Shown here one piece after another: positions 16,683 through 24,936 of a DNA stretch of 64,000 nt; position 1 is the stretch's first letter, and each line of letters opens with the position of its first letter. The stretch lies in NCBI GenBank assembly GCA_017461605.1, contig JAFTXN010000007.1, positions 124,001 through 188,000 of the forward strand, written 5' to 3'. This DNA comes from Bacteroidaceae bacterium (GTDB lineage Bacteria; Bacteroidota; Bacteroidia; Bacteroidales; Bacteroidaceae). Made by a program: the position numbers and the translations under genes. The notes beneath the pieces are model-generated. The model ran no database searches and was not told the DNA's origin. It saw nothing but the letters and a program-made list of their open reading frames with translations.

Positions 16683-17756
16683 GAACGGGGCGTGTTTGCC
16701 GCCTTCAATGTGCACTCCATTGCCGAGAAGATGGCGGCCTTGCTCACCGATGCCGATGGCAAGCTCAAGCCGTTCTATTAGTGGAAGGCGGAGGTGGAAG
16801 GCATTGCCTCGCACTACGTCGGGCCGTGGCTGCGGACGGAGTACAACACGGCGGTGATCCGGGCACACAATGCAGCGGACTGGCTGCAGTTTGAGCGCAA
16901 CCGCGACATCCTGCCGAACCTGCGCTGGATGCCTACCACATCGCCCAACCCCGAAGCCGAGCACAAGCGCTTTTGGTCGGTCAAGCTGACGCGCCCCATC
17001 GACGACCCGTTCTGGAACAAACACCGCCCGGGCGACCGCTGGAACTGCAAGTGCTCGCTCGAAGCCACCGACGAACTACCCACCGATATCCCCGACGATG
17101 CCGACGACGAGAAGCCGCAGCGCGGACTCCGTGGCAATCCTGCCAAGACGGGGCAGATCTTCGACAAGTCGCACCCGTACTTCCCCAAGAACTGCGCAAG
17201 CTGTGGGTTTAATAGGAGGAAGTGGACTATTACGAGCCGGTTGAGGGGGTGGTTCGGTAATGCGGAAAGGGATTGCTATCGATGCAAAGGGATGAGTGTT
17301 ATATTGCCCGTTTTTCAAGGGAAAGCGGTCGCACACTTAAAACAAATAAAGGCGCAAATACACCCTTTTAACGGAAAGCAAGTTAAAGTGAAGTCTTCAA
17401 TATCTGGCAGTATAACAGTTTTGAGAAGAAGTCTTTCTGACATCCTTGAGCATCAAAGAGAAGATGCCACACTCATGAGATGGCTTAGCAGGTTTAAGTT
17501 TTCCGAACTGAAGAAAATGAAATATGAGGGGTGGGCTGAAAATAGGAAGTACCCCAAAGACCACCCTCGATTTGACCCTAAAAATCCCCAAAAGCAGAAG
17601 CATTCAGAGGCTGAGTACTTCACTTATTACAGCGTGAAGATTGGAATGAAGAAGTATTGGGTGAACGTAAAAATGCACAAACTATATGGCGAGGTGGTTT
17701 ATACAATAGAAAAGGATATGCCAAAAGATTTAATAAAAGGAATGCCACAAAAATAG
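16683..17756 (+). pseudogene. Prophage MuF-type head protein with C-terminal nuclease-like (toxin) domain, interrupted by an amber codon
   Basis: The frame runs from a TGA at 16680-16682 through about 32 phage-like codons to an in-frame TAG at 16779-16781, then on for 324 more codons (longest re-start GTG at 16794). Homology-like continuity across the TAG (KPFY, stop, WKAEVEGIASHY) says it was one gene. From the GTG, residues 1-95 are the Mu protein F / minor head domain, with the hallmark DDPFWNKHRPGDRWNCKCSL. Residues 134-164 carry two CxxC pairs (CASC, CYRC), a likely zinc knuckle. Residues 170-320 resemble the barnase/EndoU/ColicinE5-RelE-like nuclease domains often fused to phage head proteins. 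Base composition drops sharply to AT-rich near 17212. No other phage genes surround it, so it is a remnant. Confidence 0.75.
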
Positions 17757-17826
17757 GAGAGTGTATGCGTTAACCCGGGTCCTAAGCCCTTTGGGCGCGT
17801 TTACCACACTCTCCAAAGTTTTTTCT
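17756..17826 (+). terminator. Branched terminator after the phage remnant
   Basis: A perfect 9-bp outer stem, GGAGAGTGT with ACACTCTCC (ending 17814), encloses an inner GCCC-TTT-GGGC hairpin and is followed by AAAG and a run of six T. The outer stem overlaps the stop codon of the phage gene. Confidence 0.75.
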
Positions 17827-17902
17827 ATTCCACTAAACTTTGATGCAAAACTACAACCTCCCCACGACACTTGCAAGTGTTTTGGGCAAAAAAACAAAAA
17901 AG

Positions 17903-18145
17903 ATGAGCAAAAGAGGAATTTTCATGCTTGCTGCCGCTGCTGCAATGCTATCTGGAGACCTTCCCTATTCCGCACCATGGCTATATACGTATCCTGACGT
18001 TACGAAATCTGCGATGCTCGCAGAAAATTCTGCAAGCACTGCAGGAAATTCTGCAAGCACCGTAAAATTTCACACAAGAAGCGCCGGTATTTTTAACAAA
18101 GTGCAAGGCAATAAAAGAAAAGACTGTGTCAGCGTTTTTTCTTGA
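17903..18145 (+). CDS. Small hypothetical protein, probably a phage-remnant gene overrun by repeats
   Basis: An 80-codon frame starting MSKRGIFMLAAAAAMLSGDLPY. The first 30 residues resemble the short Ala-rich hydrophobic proteins seen near phage structural genes in Bacteroidetes. From about residue 35 the frame runs through the 21-nt intergenic repeat (reading SASTAGN-like heptads) and ends inside the terminator hairpin of rng. The C-terminal half is therefore not original coding sequence. An ATG at 17843 would extend it by 20 residues. I cannot assign a function, and it may not be translated. Confidence 0.3.
   Translation: MSKRGIFMLAAAAAMLSGDLPYSAPWLYTYPDVTKSAMLAENSASTAGNSASTVKFHTRSAGIFNKVQGNKRKDCVSVFS
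18010..18061. repeat. Intergenic 21-nt repeat cluster, copy 2
   Basis: Units with the core GCAAGCACTGCAG at 18032-18044 and a partial at 18053-18061, with a degenerate unit before (18010-18023), spaced 21 nt by AAATTCT. Flanks (GAAATCTGC on one side, TTTCACAC on the other) match copy 1 in reverse orientation, so more than the core unit is shared. Confidence 0.75.
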
Positions 18146-18158
18146 CACAGTCTTTTCT
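18116..18158 (-). terminator. Terminator of rng
   Basis: A 16-bp perfect stem, AGAAAAGACTGTGTCA with TGACACAGTCTTTTCT, about 20 bp beyond the rng stop codon. U-rich on both strands. Confidence 0.85.
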
Positions 18159-18178
18159 GAATAGGTTTGAGGGATTTC

Positions 18179-19753
18179 TTAAAGATTTTCGTGCTCTTCT
18201 TTCATGTCGATTTCCTCACCTTCAGCGTTATAGAAAACATATTGCAAGTAAGATAACCTTTGGTTGGGTACTATACGAAAACCGATACCATACTTGAGAC
18301 GCCATTTGTTCTTGAGTGAGAGAATTCCCTGATTGATGTAAGCAGCAACAAAAGGATGTACGTGAAGTTGGAACTTCTTAATACCATGTTTGTTGACCAA
18401 GATGTCAATTTTCCCTTCCAAGGTGTCAGTGAAAAGAAGACTCGATTTGATGGTGCCTTCACCGCCACAGGTTGGACAAGTCTCTTCGACCTTAATATCC
18501 ATGGCAGGGCGCACGCGTTGACGGGTGATTTGCATCAGTCCGAACTTGCTGAGGGGAAGGATGTTGTGCTTGGCACGGTCTTTCTTCATGTTTTCCACCA
18601 TTCGCTCGTAGAGCTTTTGGCGGTTCTCTGCAAGGTTCATGTCAATGAAATCGACCACAATGATTCCTCCCATATCACGCAGACGCAACTGGCGTGCCAA
18701 TTCATCGGCTGCACCAAGATTGACATCAAGCGCGTTGGCTTCTTGACCATCAGCCGACTTTGCTCGATTACCACTATTCACATCGACCACATGCATAGCT
18801 TCAGTGTGTTCAATGTACATATACGCCCCATGTTTGTAAGTAATGATACGCCCAAACGATGTCTTGATTTGCTTGGTAACTGAAAAGTTGTCAAAAATGG
18901 GGACACTGCCGGTATATTGCTTGACAATGTTCTTACATTCTGGAGCAATCAGGCTCACATAGTCGTGAATTTCATGAAAGACGGCAGCATCATTGATGTG
19001 TATGTTTTCATAAGAGGGATTGAAAAGGTCGCGCAACAAAGCAAGGGTTCTACTTGTTTCTTCGAACACTACCTGTGGTGCTTTTTCTGCGTTTCTTACC
19101 CTCTGTATGGTGTCATCCCATCGCTTCAGGAGAATTTTGAGTTCAGCATCCAAGTCTGCCACACGTTTGTTCTCTGCAACAGTTCGGATGATGACACCAA
19201 AATTCTTTGGTTTAATGCTATGAATGAGCTGCTTCAATCGTGCTCGTTCGGCTTCGCTCTTAATCTTTGACGAAACTGAAATTTTATCACTGAAGGGTAC
19301 GAGCACGAGATAGCGGCCCGGGAAGGATATGTCGCAAGTGAGACGTGGTCCTTTGGTGGAGATAGGTTCTTTCACAATCTGAACCAACACCTCGTCACCT
19401 TGCTTAAGCAGATTTTGGATGCTTCCGTCTTTGGGAAGGTCGGGTTCGCCTTGCACTTTTGTCAAGGGCGGAATTTTCTTGGTCTTGTCTCTGACAATAT
19501 GCAGGTATCTGGAAATAGCATTATACTTGTTTCCCAGGTCGAGGTAATGCAAGAATGCGTCTTTCTCATGTCCAACATTCACGAAGCTGGCATTGAGTCC
19601 GGGCATCAGCTTGCGGACTTTGGCTAAATAGATGTTACCCACAGAGAAATGCTCGGCACGCCCTTCTTTGTGAAACTCAACGAGCTTTTTGTCTTCAAGA
19701 AGGGCGATCGAGATTTCTTTGGGTTGTACATCTACGATTACTTCGCTTGTCAT
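18179..19753 (-). CDS. rng: Ribonuclease G/E family endoribonuclease
   Basis: A 524-residue Rne/Rng-family enzyme, RNase G-like in lacking the long degradosome tail of RNase E. The N-terminal S1 domain (about 35-125) includes VGNIYLAKVRKLMPGLNASF. The DNase-I-like catalytic domain has LRDMGGIIVVDFIDMNLAEN (metal-binding Asp residues near 360-365). The zinc-link motif is ETCPTCGGEG (about 425-434), which joins subunits. It processes rRNA and tRNA precursors and initiates mRNA decay in the cytoplasm. The ATG at 19751-19753 begins MTSEVIVDVQPKEISIALLE, the normal family start. It lies after the HU and small ribosomal-type peptide genes on the same strand. Confidence 0.94.
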   Translation of the reverse strand: MTSEVIVDVQPKEISIALLEDKKLVEFHKEGRAEHFSVGNIYLAKVRKLMPGLNASFVNVGHEKDAFLHYLDLGNKYNAISRYLHIVRDKTKKIPPLTKVQGEPDLPKDGSIQNLLKQGDEVLVQIVKEPISTKGPRLTCDISFPGRYLVLVPFSDKISVSSKIKSEAERARLKQLIHSIKPKNFGVIIRTVAENKRVADLDAELKILLKRWDDTIQRVRNAEKAPQVVFEETSRTLALLRDLFNPSYENIHINDAAVFHEIHDYVSLIAPECKNIVKQYTGSVPIFDNFSVTKQIKTSFGRIITYKHGAYMYIEHTEAMHVVDVNSGNRAKSADGQEANALDVNLGAADELARQLRLRDMGGIIVVDFIDMNLAENRQKLYERMVENMKKDRAKHNILPLSKFGLMQITRQRVRPAMDIKVEETCPTCGGEGTIKSSLLFTDTLEGKIDILVNKHGIKKFQLHVHPFVAAYINQGILSLKNKWRLKYGIGFRIVPNQRLSYLQYVFYNAEGEEIDMKEEHENL

Positions 19754-19849
19754 TGAAATGCAGGTTTGTGTTAAAACTAAGAACAAACTCGAAACGCACG
19801 TTCGGCGCAGTCAAGTTTGTCCTTAGTAGTGGAGTAAACAAAGAGCTGT

Positions 19850-19939
19850 TTACTTGCTCTTATGTCTGTTCTTTCTCAGTCTTTTTTTGCGCTTGTGCGT
19901 AGACATCTTGTGTCTTTTCTTTTTCTTTCCGTTAGGCAT
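19850..19939 (-). CDS. 29-residue basic AURKAIP1/COX24-type ribosomal peptide
   Basis: A very short gene encoding 29 residues, of which about 20 are Lys, Arg or His: it begins MPNGKKKKRHKMSTHKRKKR and ends LRKNRHKSK before TAA. Bacteroidales carry a highly conserved micro-protein of this form annotated as AURKAIP1/COX24 domain, the family that includes mitoribosomal mS38 and the mycobacterial small-subunit protein bS22. A role on the small ribosomal subunit is therefore likely but inferred. It sits between HU and rng on the same strand, in keeping with a translation and RNA-processing neighbourhood. Confidence 0.85.
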   Translation of the reverse strand: MPNGKKKKRHKMSTHKRKKRLRKNRHKSK

Positions 19940-19981
19940 AGTTGTTTGTTTTTACGGTTAATATTATTGTCTTATGATTGT

Positions 19982-20257
19982 TTAGCTCTTGATGGACTGG
20001 CTGAAGCTCTTAGCAGGCTTGAATGCCGGAATGTTGTGCTCAGGGATGATGATGGTAGTGTTCTTTGAGATGTTGCGAGCTGTCTTCATTGCACGCTTTT
20101 TCAATATGAAGCTACCGAAACCACGAAGATACACATTCTTCTCATTTATCAGCGAATCTTTTACGCTGTCCATAAATGCTTCAACAGTTGTCAACACTGT
20201 GGCTTTGTCAATACCGGTTTTCTTAGAAATCTCGGTTACGATATCTGCTTTAGTCAT
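19982..20257 (-). CDS. HU/IHF-family DNA-binding protein
   Basis: A 91-residue histone-like protein, normal length. It starts MTKADIVTEISKKTGIDKATV (helical dimerisation part, 1-40). VYLRGFGSFILKKRA (about 42-56) is the HU signature, and the beta-arm contains NTTIIIPEHNIPAFKPAK, with the Pro expected to intercalate DNA. It bends and compacts DNA as a dimer. A good promoter -7 box is at 20299-20306, and it is likely the first gene of the HU - ribosomal peptide - rng series. Confidence 0.95.
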   Translation of the reverse strand: MTKADIVTEISKKTGIDKATVLTTVEAFMDSVKDSLINEKNVYLRGFGSFILKKRAMKTARNISKNTTIIIPEHNIPAFKPAKSFSQSIKS

Positions 20258-20298
20258 CTTAACTATTTGTTTTAGGTTTGTATTTTCAAAAAACTTTG

Positions 20299-20306
20299 CA
20301 AAGATA
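20299..20306 (-). promoter_or_regulatory. Promoter -7 box for the HU gene
   Basis: The minus strand reads TATCTTTG (TAnnTTTG), about 42 nt before the HU ATG. Confidence 0.6.
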
Positions 20307-20397
20307 TAATTTTCAGTTTATTTGAGAAATACAACCGAACTGTTTTTGTTGATTTTATTTATCTAATGTGCTTTTATTGAGCATTTCGACTTCACAA

Positions 20398-20841
20398 CTA
20401 CGTGTTGGGGATGGCAATCTTCTCCACTCGGCGAATGTGACGGCCTCCTTCAAATTCGGTATTGAAGAACTCATCCATGATGGATGCTGCTACTTCCTGA
20501 CTGATGTATCTTCCAGGCATCACCAACACATTGGCATCGTTGTGAAGACGTGTCATGTGTGCTATCTCCGGAATCCAGCAGAGGGCTGCACGAATGTGGC
20601 TATGTTTGTTAAGCGTCATAGAAATGCCTTCACCGCTTCCACAGATGGCTATGCCCTTGACACATTCTTCGGCCTTAATACCGTTGGCAAGTGCATGGGC
20701 AAAATCAGGATAATCACAACTTTCTTCCGAATAGCAACCGTAGTCTTTGTATTCAATGTTGTGCTTCTCCAAATATGTTTTCACATATTGTTTAAGCTCA
20801 TATCCGGCATGGTCGGATGCCAATCCTATAATTGTGTTCAT
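20398..20841 (-). CDS. rpiB: Ribose-5-phosphate isomerase B
   Basis: A 147-residue RpiB/LacAB-type isomerase interconverting ribulose-5-phosphate and ribose-5-phosphate. The start is MNTIIGLASDHAGYELKQYV (phosphate and ring-binding loop with Asp-His), the catalytic Cys lies in KGIAICGSGEGISM (about residue 71), and N-K-H-S-H-I-R-A-A follows. Length is normal. It starts 22 bp after the stop of transketolase, so the two pentose-phosphate genes form an operon with tkt first. Confidence 0.95.
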   Translation of the reverse strand: MNTIIGLASDHAGYELKQYVKTYLEKHNIEYKDYGCYSEESCDYPDFAHALANGIKAEECVKGIAICGSGEGISMTLNKHSHIRAALCWIPEIAHMTRLHNDANVLVMPGRYISQEVAASIMDEFFNTEFEGGRHIRRVEKIAIPNT

Positions 20842-20863
20842 GTATACTATATATATTTATATG

Positions 20864-22888
20864 TTATGCGTTGAGATAGTCCAACACTTCCTTGTAGATA
20901 TTCTCCGCAGTGAAGCCCAACTTTTCATCGAGCACTGTGAAGGGAGCAGAGAAGCCAAAACTGTTCAAGCCGTAAACTTTTCCGTAAGCACCCACAAGTC
21001 CTTCAAATGTGATGGGGAGTCCGGCAGTCAGTCCGAAGATTTTACCATTCTTAGGAAGCAACTTTTCTTGATATTCTGCCGATTGACGACGGAAGAGACC
21101 TTCCGAAGGACAACTTACCACGCGTGCCTTGATCTGTTTGCGCTCCATCAACAATGCTGCAGTGTCAGCTAATGTTGAAACTTCCGAACCCGAAGCAACG
21201 AGAATCACATCCGGATTTTCTTCAGGCACCACTTCATAAGCACCACGTGCCACTTGGGTATAATCGGTGGACTTCGGCAGATCTTTCACATTCTGTCGGC
21301 TGAAAATGAGTGCCGTAGGGGTCTTCATATTCTCCATGGCCATACGCCAACATTGGGTTGTGGCATGAACATCACAGGGACGGAATACACGTACAGAGTC
21401 TTCGCCATCGTGGTTGCGGAGCTTCTCCATCAAGCGGATTTGTGCTTCTTGTTCCACAGGTTCATGGGTAGGTCCGTCTTCACCCACACGGAAAGCATCG
21501 TGTGTCCAAACGAACTTCACGGGCAACTTCATGAGCGCAGCCATGCGGATGGCTGGTTTCATGTAGTCGGAGAAAACGAAGAAAGTACCCATAGCAGTGA
21601 TAATGCCACCATGTAGTGTCATACCGATACATACACAAGCCATTGTCAGTTCGGACACGCCGGCTTGCAAGAAGCCACCGCTGAAGTCTCCACGTCGTAT
21701 CTCTGTGGTGTGTGCCAAGAATCCGTCTGTTTTATCTGAGTTGCAAAGGTCAGCCGACGACACAATCATGTTCTTCACGTGAGCAGAAAGCATCTGTAAG
21801 CATGCGGCAGAACCATTTCGGGTAGGTCCGTTGTCCTTTTGCTGAATGCTGTCCCAAGGAAGTTCAGGCAGACGATTGGCAAACCAGTCTTCTTGCATTT
21901 GTGCCTTTTCGGGATTAGCGGCAGCCCATGCGGATTCTTCGGCACGCAAAGTGGCAACGATTTGCGTCAATTCTTCTTTACGACGAGCATAGAGAGCTTC
22001 CACCTCATCCCATACCACAAAGGGATCATCAGGATTACCGCCCAAATTCTTGATGGTATTAACGTAGGCATCACCACCCAGGGGAGCACCATGTGTTTTG
22101 CAATTTCTCTCGTAGCTTGTGCCATCCGCCTGACGTGCACCTTTACCCATCACACAGTGACCGATGATGAGGGTCGGGCGTTCTGTCTCTTCGTTAGCGG
22201 CTTTCAGCGCAGCGCGTATTTCTTCTGCATTATTACCATCGATTTCCAGCACATTCCAGTTCCATGCACGATACTTCATGGCTGTATCTTCCGAAATCAC
22301 AGCTGCAGTTTCGGTGGACAACTGAATTTCGTTGGCATCGAAGAACATTATCAGGTTGTCCAATCCCAAGTGTCCGGCAATACGTCCGGCACCTTGCGAC
22401 ACTTCTTCCTGCACACCACCATCCGAGATGTAAGCATAAATCTTTTCTCGCTTAAATCCTGGATTACCGGTTCGTGCATAGAGTGCTTTGGCTGCAATTG
22501 CAGCACCTACAGCATAAGTATGTCCTTGTCCCAAGGGGCCTGATGTATTCTCTACACCGCGTTCCACGTTCACCTCAGGGTGTCCCGGAGTGGGGGAACC
22601 CCATTGGCGGAATTGCTTAAGCTCATCAATCGTGAAACGTCCTGCCAAAGCCAATTGTGCATAAAGCATGGGCGACATATGTCCGGGATCCAAGAAGAAG
22701 CGGTCACGGCACTGCCATGTGGGTTGTTCAGGATCATAAATCAAGAACTCGCTGAATAGTACGTTGATGAAATCTGCACCTCCCATAGCACCGCCCGGAT
22801 GTCCGGAACGAGCCTTTTCTACCATACTGGCGGCCAAGATACGAATGTTGTCAGCTGCTAAATTAAGCTGTGTCGTAGGATTTTTCAT
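20864..22888 (-). CDS. tkt: Transketolase
   Basis: A 674-residue thiamine-diphosphate enzyme that moves two-carbon units between sugar phosphates. Visible are the N-terminal KARSGHPGGAMGGADF block, the cofactor motif YAYISDGGVQEEVSQG (about 150-165, with SDGG where GDGx is usual) and ENTSGPLGQGHTYAVGAAIA. The central pyrimidine domain has TDGFLAHTTEIRRGDF and the substrate motif FVWTHDAFRVGEDGPTHEPVEQ in two parts (about 455-475). The ATG at 22886-22888 is used; upstream codons are untranslated leader. A -7 box at 22926-22933 gives the promoter, and rpiB follows. Confidence 0.95.
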   Translation of the reverse strand: MKNPTTQLNLAADNIRILAASMVEKARSGHPGGAMGGADFINVLFSEFLIYDPEQPTWQCRDRFFLDPGHMSPMLYAQLALAGRFTIDELKQFRQWGSPTPGHPEVNVERGVENTSGPLGQGHTYAVGAAIAAKALYARTGNPGFKREKIYAYISDGGVQEEVSQGAGRIAGHLGLDNLIMFFDANEIQLSTETAAVISEDTAMKYRAWNWNVLEIDGNNAEEIRAALKAANEETERPTLIIGHCVMGKGARQADGTSYERNCKTHGAPLGGDAYVNTIKNLGGNPDDPFVVWDEVEALYARRKEELTQIVATLRAEESAWAAANPEKAQMQEDWFANRLPELPWDSIQQKDNGPTRNGSAACLQMLSAHVKNMIVSSADLCNSDKTDGFLAHTTEIRRGDFSGGFLQAGVSELTMACVCIGMTLHGGIITAMGTFFVFSDYMKPAIRMAALMKLPVKFVWTHDAFRVGEDGPTHEPVEQEAQIRLMEKLRNHDGEDSVRVFRPCDVHATTQCWRMAMENMKTPTALIFSRQNVKDLPKSTDYTQVARGAYEVVPEENPDVILVASGSEVSTLADTAALLMERKQIKARVVSCPSEGLFRRQSAEYQEKLLPKNGKIFGLTAGLPITFEGLVGAYGKVYGLNSFGFSAPFTVLDEKLGFTAENIYKEVLDYLNA

Positions 22889-22925
22889 TATTATAAATCT
22901 CTTTGCAACGTTTTTAAAATTGTTA

Positions 22926-22933
22926 CAAAAGTA
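22926..22933 (-). promoter_or_regulatory. Promoter -7 box for tkt-rpiB
   Basis: The minus strand reads TACTTTTG (TAnnTTTG), 38 nt before the tkt start codon. Confidence 0.6.
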
Positions 22934-23021
22934 CAACTTATATGTTTAGCAGCAAAATAAAGCCCATGTTTTTGATTGTTGGTCTCTATTGCGACATGAT
23001 TTCGCGTGATATTTAATAAAA

Positions 23022-23057
23022 TAAGAGAGAACAAACCCAATTGTCTGTCCTCTCTTA
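23022..23057 (-). terminator. Terminator of proS
   Basis: Stem TAAGAGAG / CTCTCTTA around a 20-nt partly paired loop, about 30 bp past the proS stop and followed on the minus strand by TTTTATT. Confidence 0.65.
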
Positions 23058-23085
23058 CTATTTTTATACGGTATGTCCTACCGAA

Positions 23086-24570
23086 TTAATAGCTTCGCGC
23101 AATTACCACTCGGCATACAGCAGGCTTACCACTGACCATATCGTTGCCAAGATTATCTTGGCTGTAACCATAAGGAACGCAACGAATGGTGGCCTGTGTG
23201 TCGGCCTTGATTTGCGCTTCGGTTTCTTCTGTTCCGTCCCAAGGGCAGAGGAAGAAACCACCGTCCTTTACGCGCTCCTTGAATTCTGCATAATCGTTAC
23301 AAGTATACACATGGTCGTCCAAGTGCTTCTTGGCTTTGGCGTAGATATTTTGCTGAATGTCGTCCAACAGTCCGGCCACGTGCTCAGCGATGCCATCAAA
23401 GGGGAGTGTTTCTTTCTCCAACGTATCACGACGCATCAGTTCAATGGTGCCATTTTCGAGGTCGCGACCACCCATCACGAGACGCACGGGTACACCCTTG
23501 AGTTCGTAATCGGCAAATTTGAAGCCGGGACGCTTATTGTCTGCATTGTCGTATTTCACGCGAATACCCATCTTGCGCAGTTGTTCGGCCAAGTTACCGA
23601 GTTTCTCGTCGAAAGCTGCCAATTCGGCATCTCCCTTATATATGGGGACTATAACCACCTGTATGGGTGCAAGCTTAGGAGGAAGCACCAGTCCGTTGTC
23701 ATCGGAGTGCGTCATGATGAGGGCACCCATCAGACGGGTACTCACGCCCCAGCTGGTGGCCCAAGCATAGTCGAGTTTGTTATCCTTGTCCACAAACTGT
23801 ACGTTGAATGCCTTACCGAAATTTTGACCCAGGAAGTGACTCGTACCACTCTGCAATGCCTTTCCGTCCTGCATCATAGCTTCGATGGTGTAGGTATCGA
23901 GCGCACCGGCAAAACGTTCAGTGGCACTCTTCACGCCGCGCACCACGGGGATGGCCATGAAGTCGCGAGCGAAGTCGGCATATACGTCCAACATCTGGCG
24001 GGCACGTGCTTCGGCTTCTTCGCGAGTGGCGTGTGCTGTGTGTCCCTCTTGCCAAAGGAATTCGCTGGTGCGTAGGAACAAGCGGGTACGCATTTCCCAT
24101 CGCATCACGTTGCACCACTGGTTGCAGCACAAGGGGAGATCGCGCCAAGAGTGAATCCATTTGCGATAAGTGTTCCAGATGGTTGTTTCGCTGGTGGGAC
24201 GAATAATCAGTTCTTCCTCCAATCGCGCAGAGGGGTCAACCACCACGCCATCACCTTCGGGGTTGGCTTTCAAACGATAGTGCGTAACCACAGCACACTC
24301 TTTTGCAAAGCCTTCCACATGTTCTGCTTCTTTGGAGAGGAACGATTTGGGGATAAGCATGGGGAAATACACATTCTGCACGCCGGTCTCCTTGAATTTC
24401 GCATCCAGTTCTTGCTGGATTTTCTCCCAGATCGCGTAACCATAAGGCTTTATCACCATGCAACCACGCACATCAGCCTGCTCGGCCAAGTCAGCTTTCA
24501 CCACCAATTCGTTATACCATTTTGAGTAGTCCGTACTCCGTTTCGTCAGGTCTTTTAATTCTTTTGCCAT
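23086..24570 (-). CDS. proS: Prolyl-tRNA synthetase (archaeal/eukaryal type)
   Basis: A 494-residue class II synthetase of the shorter archaeal/eukaryal ProRS type, lacking the editing insertion of the E. coli enzyme. The start is [20 protein letters not shown]. Class II motif 2 is in [20 protein letters not shown] (about 160-180), the preceding PTSETTIW is present, and motif 3 lies in [18 protein letters not shown] (about 265-285). The anticodon-binding and C-terminal zinc-type domain end the protein with a terminal Tyr, typical of this class. The frame is open 44 codons further upstream, but that stretch is a repeat and palindrome and overlaps the promoter (24594-24601), so ATG 24568-24570 is correct. 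Confidence 0.95.
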   Translation of the reverse strand: MAKELKDLTKRSTDYSKWYNELVVKADLAEQADVRGCMVIKPYGYAIWEKIQQELDAKFKETGVQNVYFPMLIPKSFLSKEAEHVEGFAKECAVVTHYRLKANPEGDGVVVDPSARLEEELIIRPTSETTIWNTYRKWIHSWRDLPLCCNQWCNVMRWEMRTRLFLRTSEFLWQEGHTAHATREEAEARARQMLDVYADFARDFMAIPVVRGVKSATERFAGALDTYTIEAMMQDGKALQSGTSHFLGQNFGKAFNVQFVDKDNKLDYAWATSWGVSTRLMGALIMTHSDDNGLVLPPKLAPIQVVIVPIYKGDAELAAFDEKLGNLAEQLRKMGIRVKYDNADNKRPGFKFADYELKGVPVRLVMGGRDLENGTIELMRRDTLEKETLPFDGIAEHVAGLLDDIQQNIYAKAKKHLDDHVYTCNDYAEFKERVKDGGFFLCPWDGTEETEAQIKADTQATIRCVPYGYSQDNLGNDMVSGKPAVCRVVIARSY

Positions 24571-24593
24571 AATTCGTTTTATTATTTTGTCTG

Positions 24594-24601
24594 CAAAGTT
24601 A
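24594..24601 (-). promoter_or_regulatory. Promoter -7 box for proS
   Basis: The minus strand reads TAACTTTG (TAnnTTTG), about 24 nt before the proS ATG. Confidence 0.6.
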
Positions 24602-24617
24602 GTGCAAGGTGAGCGCA

Positions 24618-24649
24618 GAGCAAAAGGAAAACGCGTTTTTCTTTCGCTC
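24618..24649. repeat. 32-bp near-perfect palindrome at the proS promoter
   Basis: From GAGC at 24618 to GCTC at 24649 the sequence is a dyad centred on ACGCGT (24631-24636), with two mismatched positions per arm (G opposite A in each case). It occupies the -24 to -55 region of the proS promoter. It could be an operator, a terminator-like hairpin or a mobile repeat. Confidence 0.6.
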
Positions 24650-24897
24650 TGACGAGCCACAGCTTCACTTGCGCGAAGCGAAGGTGTGCAAGGTGAGCGC
24701 AATCAGATACAGAGCTATCATGATACATTATATAATATATAGCGTAAGTATAGGTATTTCCTCTTGTCTATAATTAGTCATGAAATTCATCCAAATAAAC
24801 TTTATGACAGACTGTATCTAAAATACCACTTGCACGTTCTATAAATGTGTTCTGCAAGTTTGTGTCATTCTTTTCTGTATTTTTCAGCTTCATGTTG

Positions 24898-24905
24898 TAT
24901 CTTTG
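24898..24905 (+). promoter_or_regulatory. Promoter -7 box for the OmpA-like lipoprotein
   Basis: TATCTTTG matches TAnnTTTG; the start codon at 24937 is 31 nt downstream. Confidence 0.6.
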
Positions 24906-24936
24906 TGCCGAAAATCAACAACCTAATTTTTACAAG

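Larger units (their letters stand above)
24571..24936. other. Divergent intergenic region, proS / OmpA-like gene
   Basis: It contains the proS promoter (24594-24601), a 32-bp palindrome (24618-24649), two copies of a GTGCAAGGTGAGCGCA-like string (near 24602 and 24690) and the promoter of the rightward OmpA lipoprotein (24898-24905). The middle, 24710-24850, is AT-rich with no pattern I can name. Confidence 0.6.

Noticed and set aside
24571..24702. N-terminal extension of ProS
   Set aside because: The extension overlaps the proS promoter box and a palindrome and does not resemble any synthetase N-terminus.
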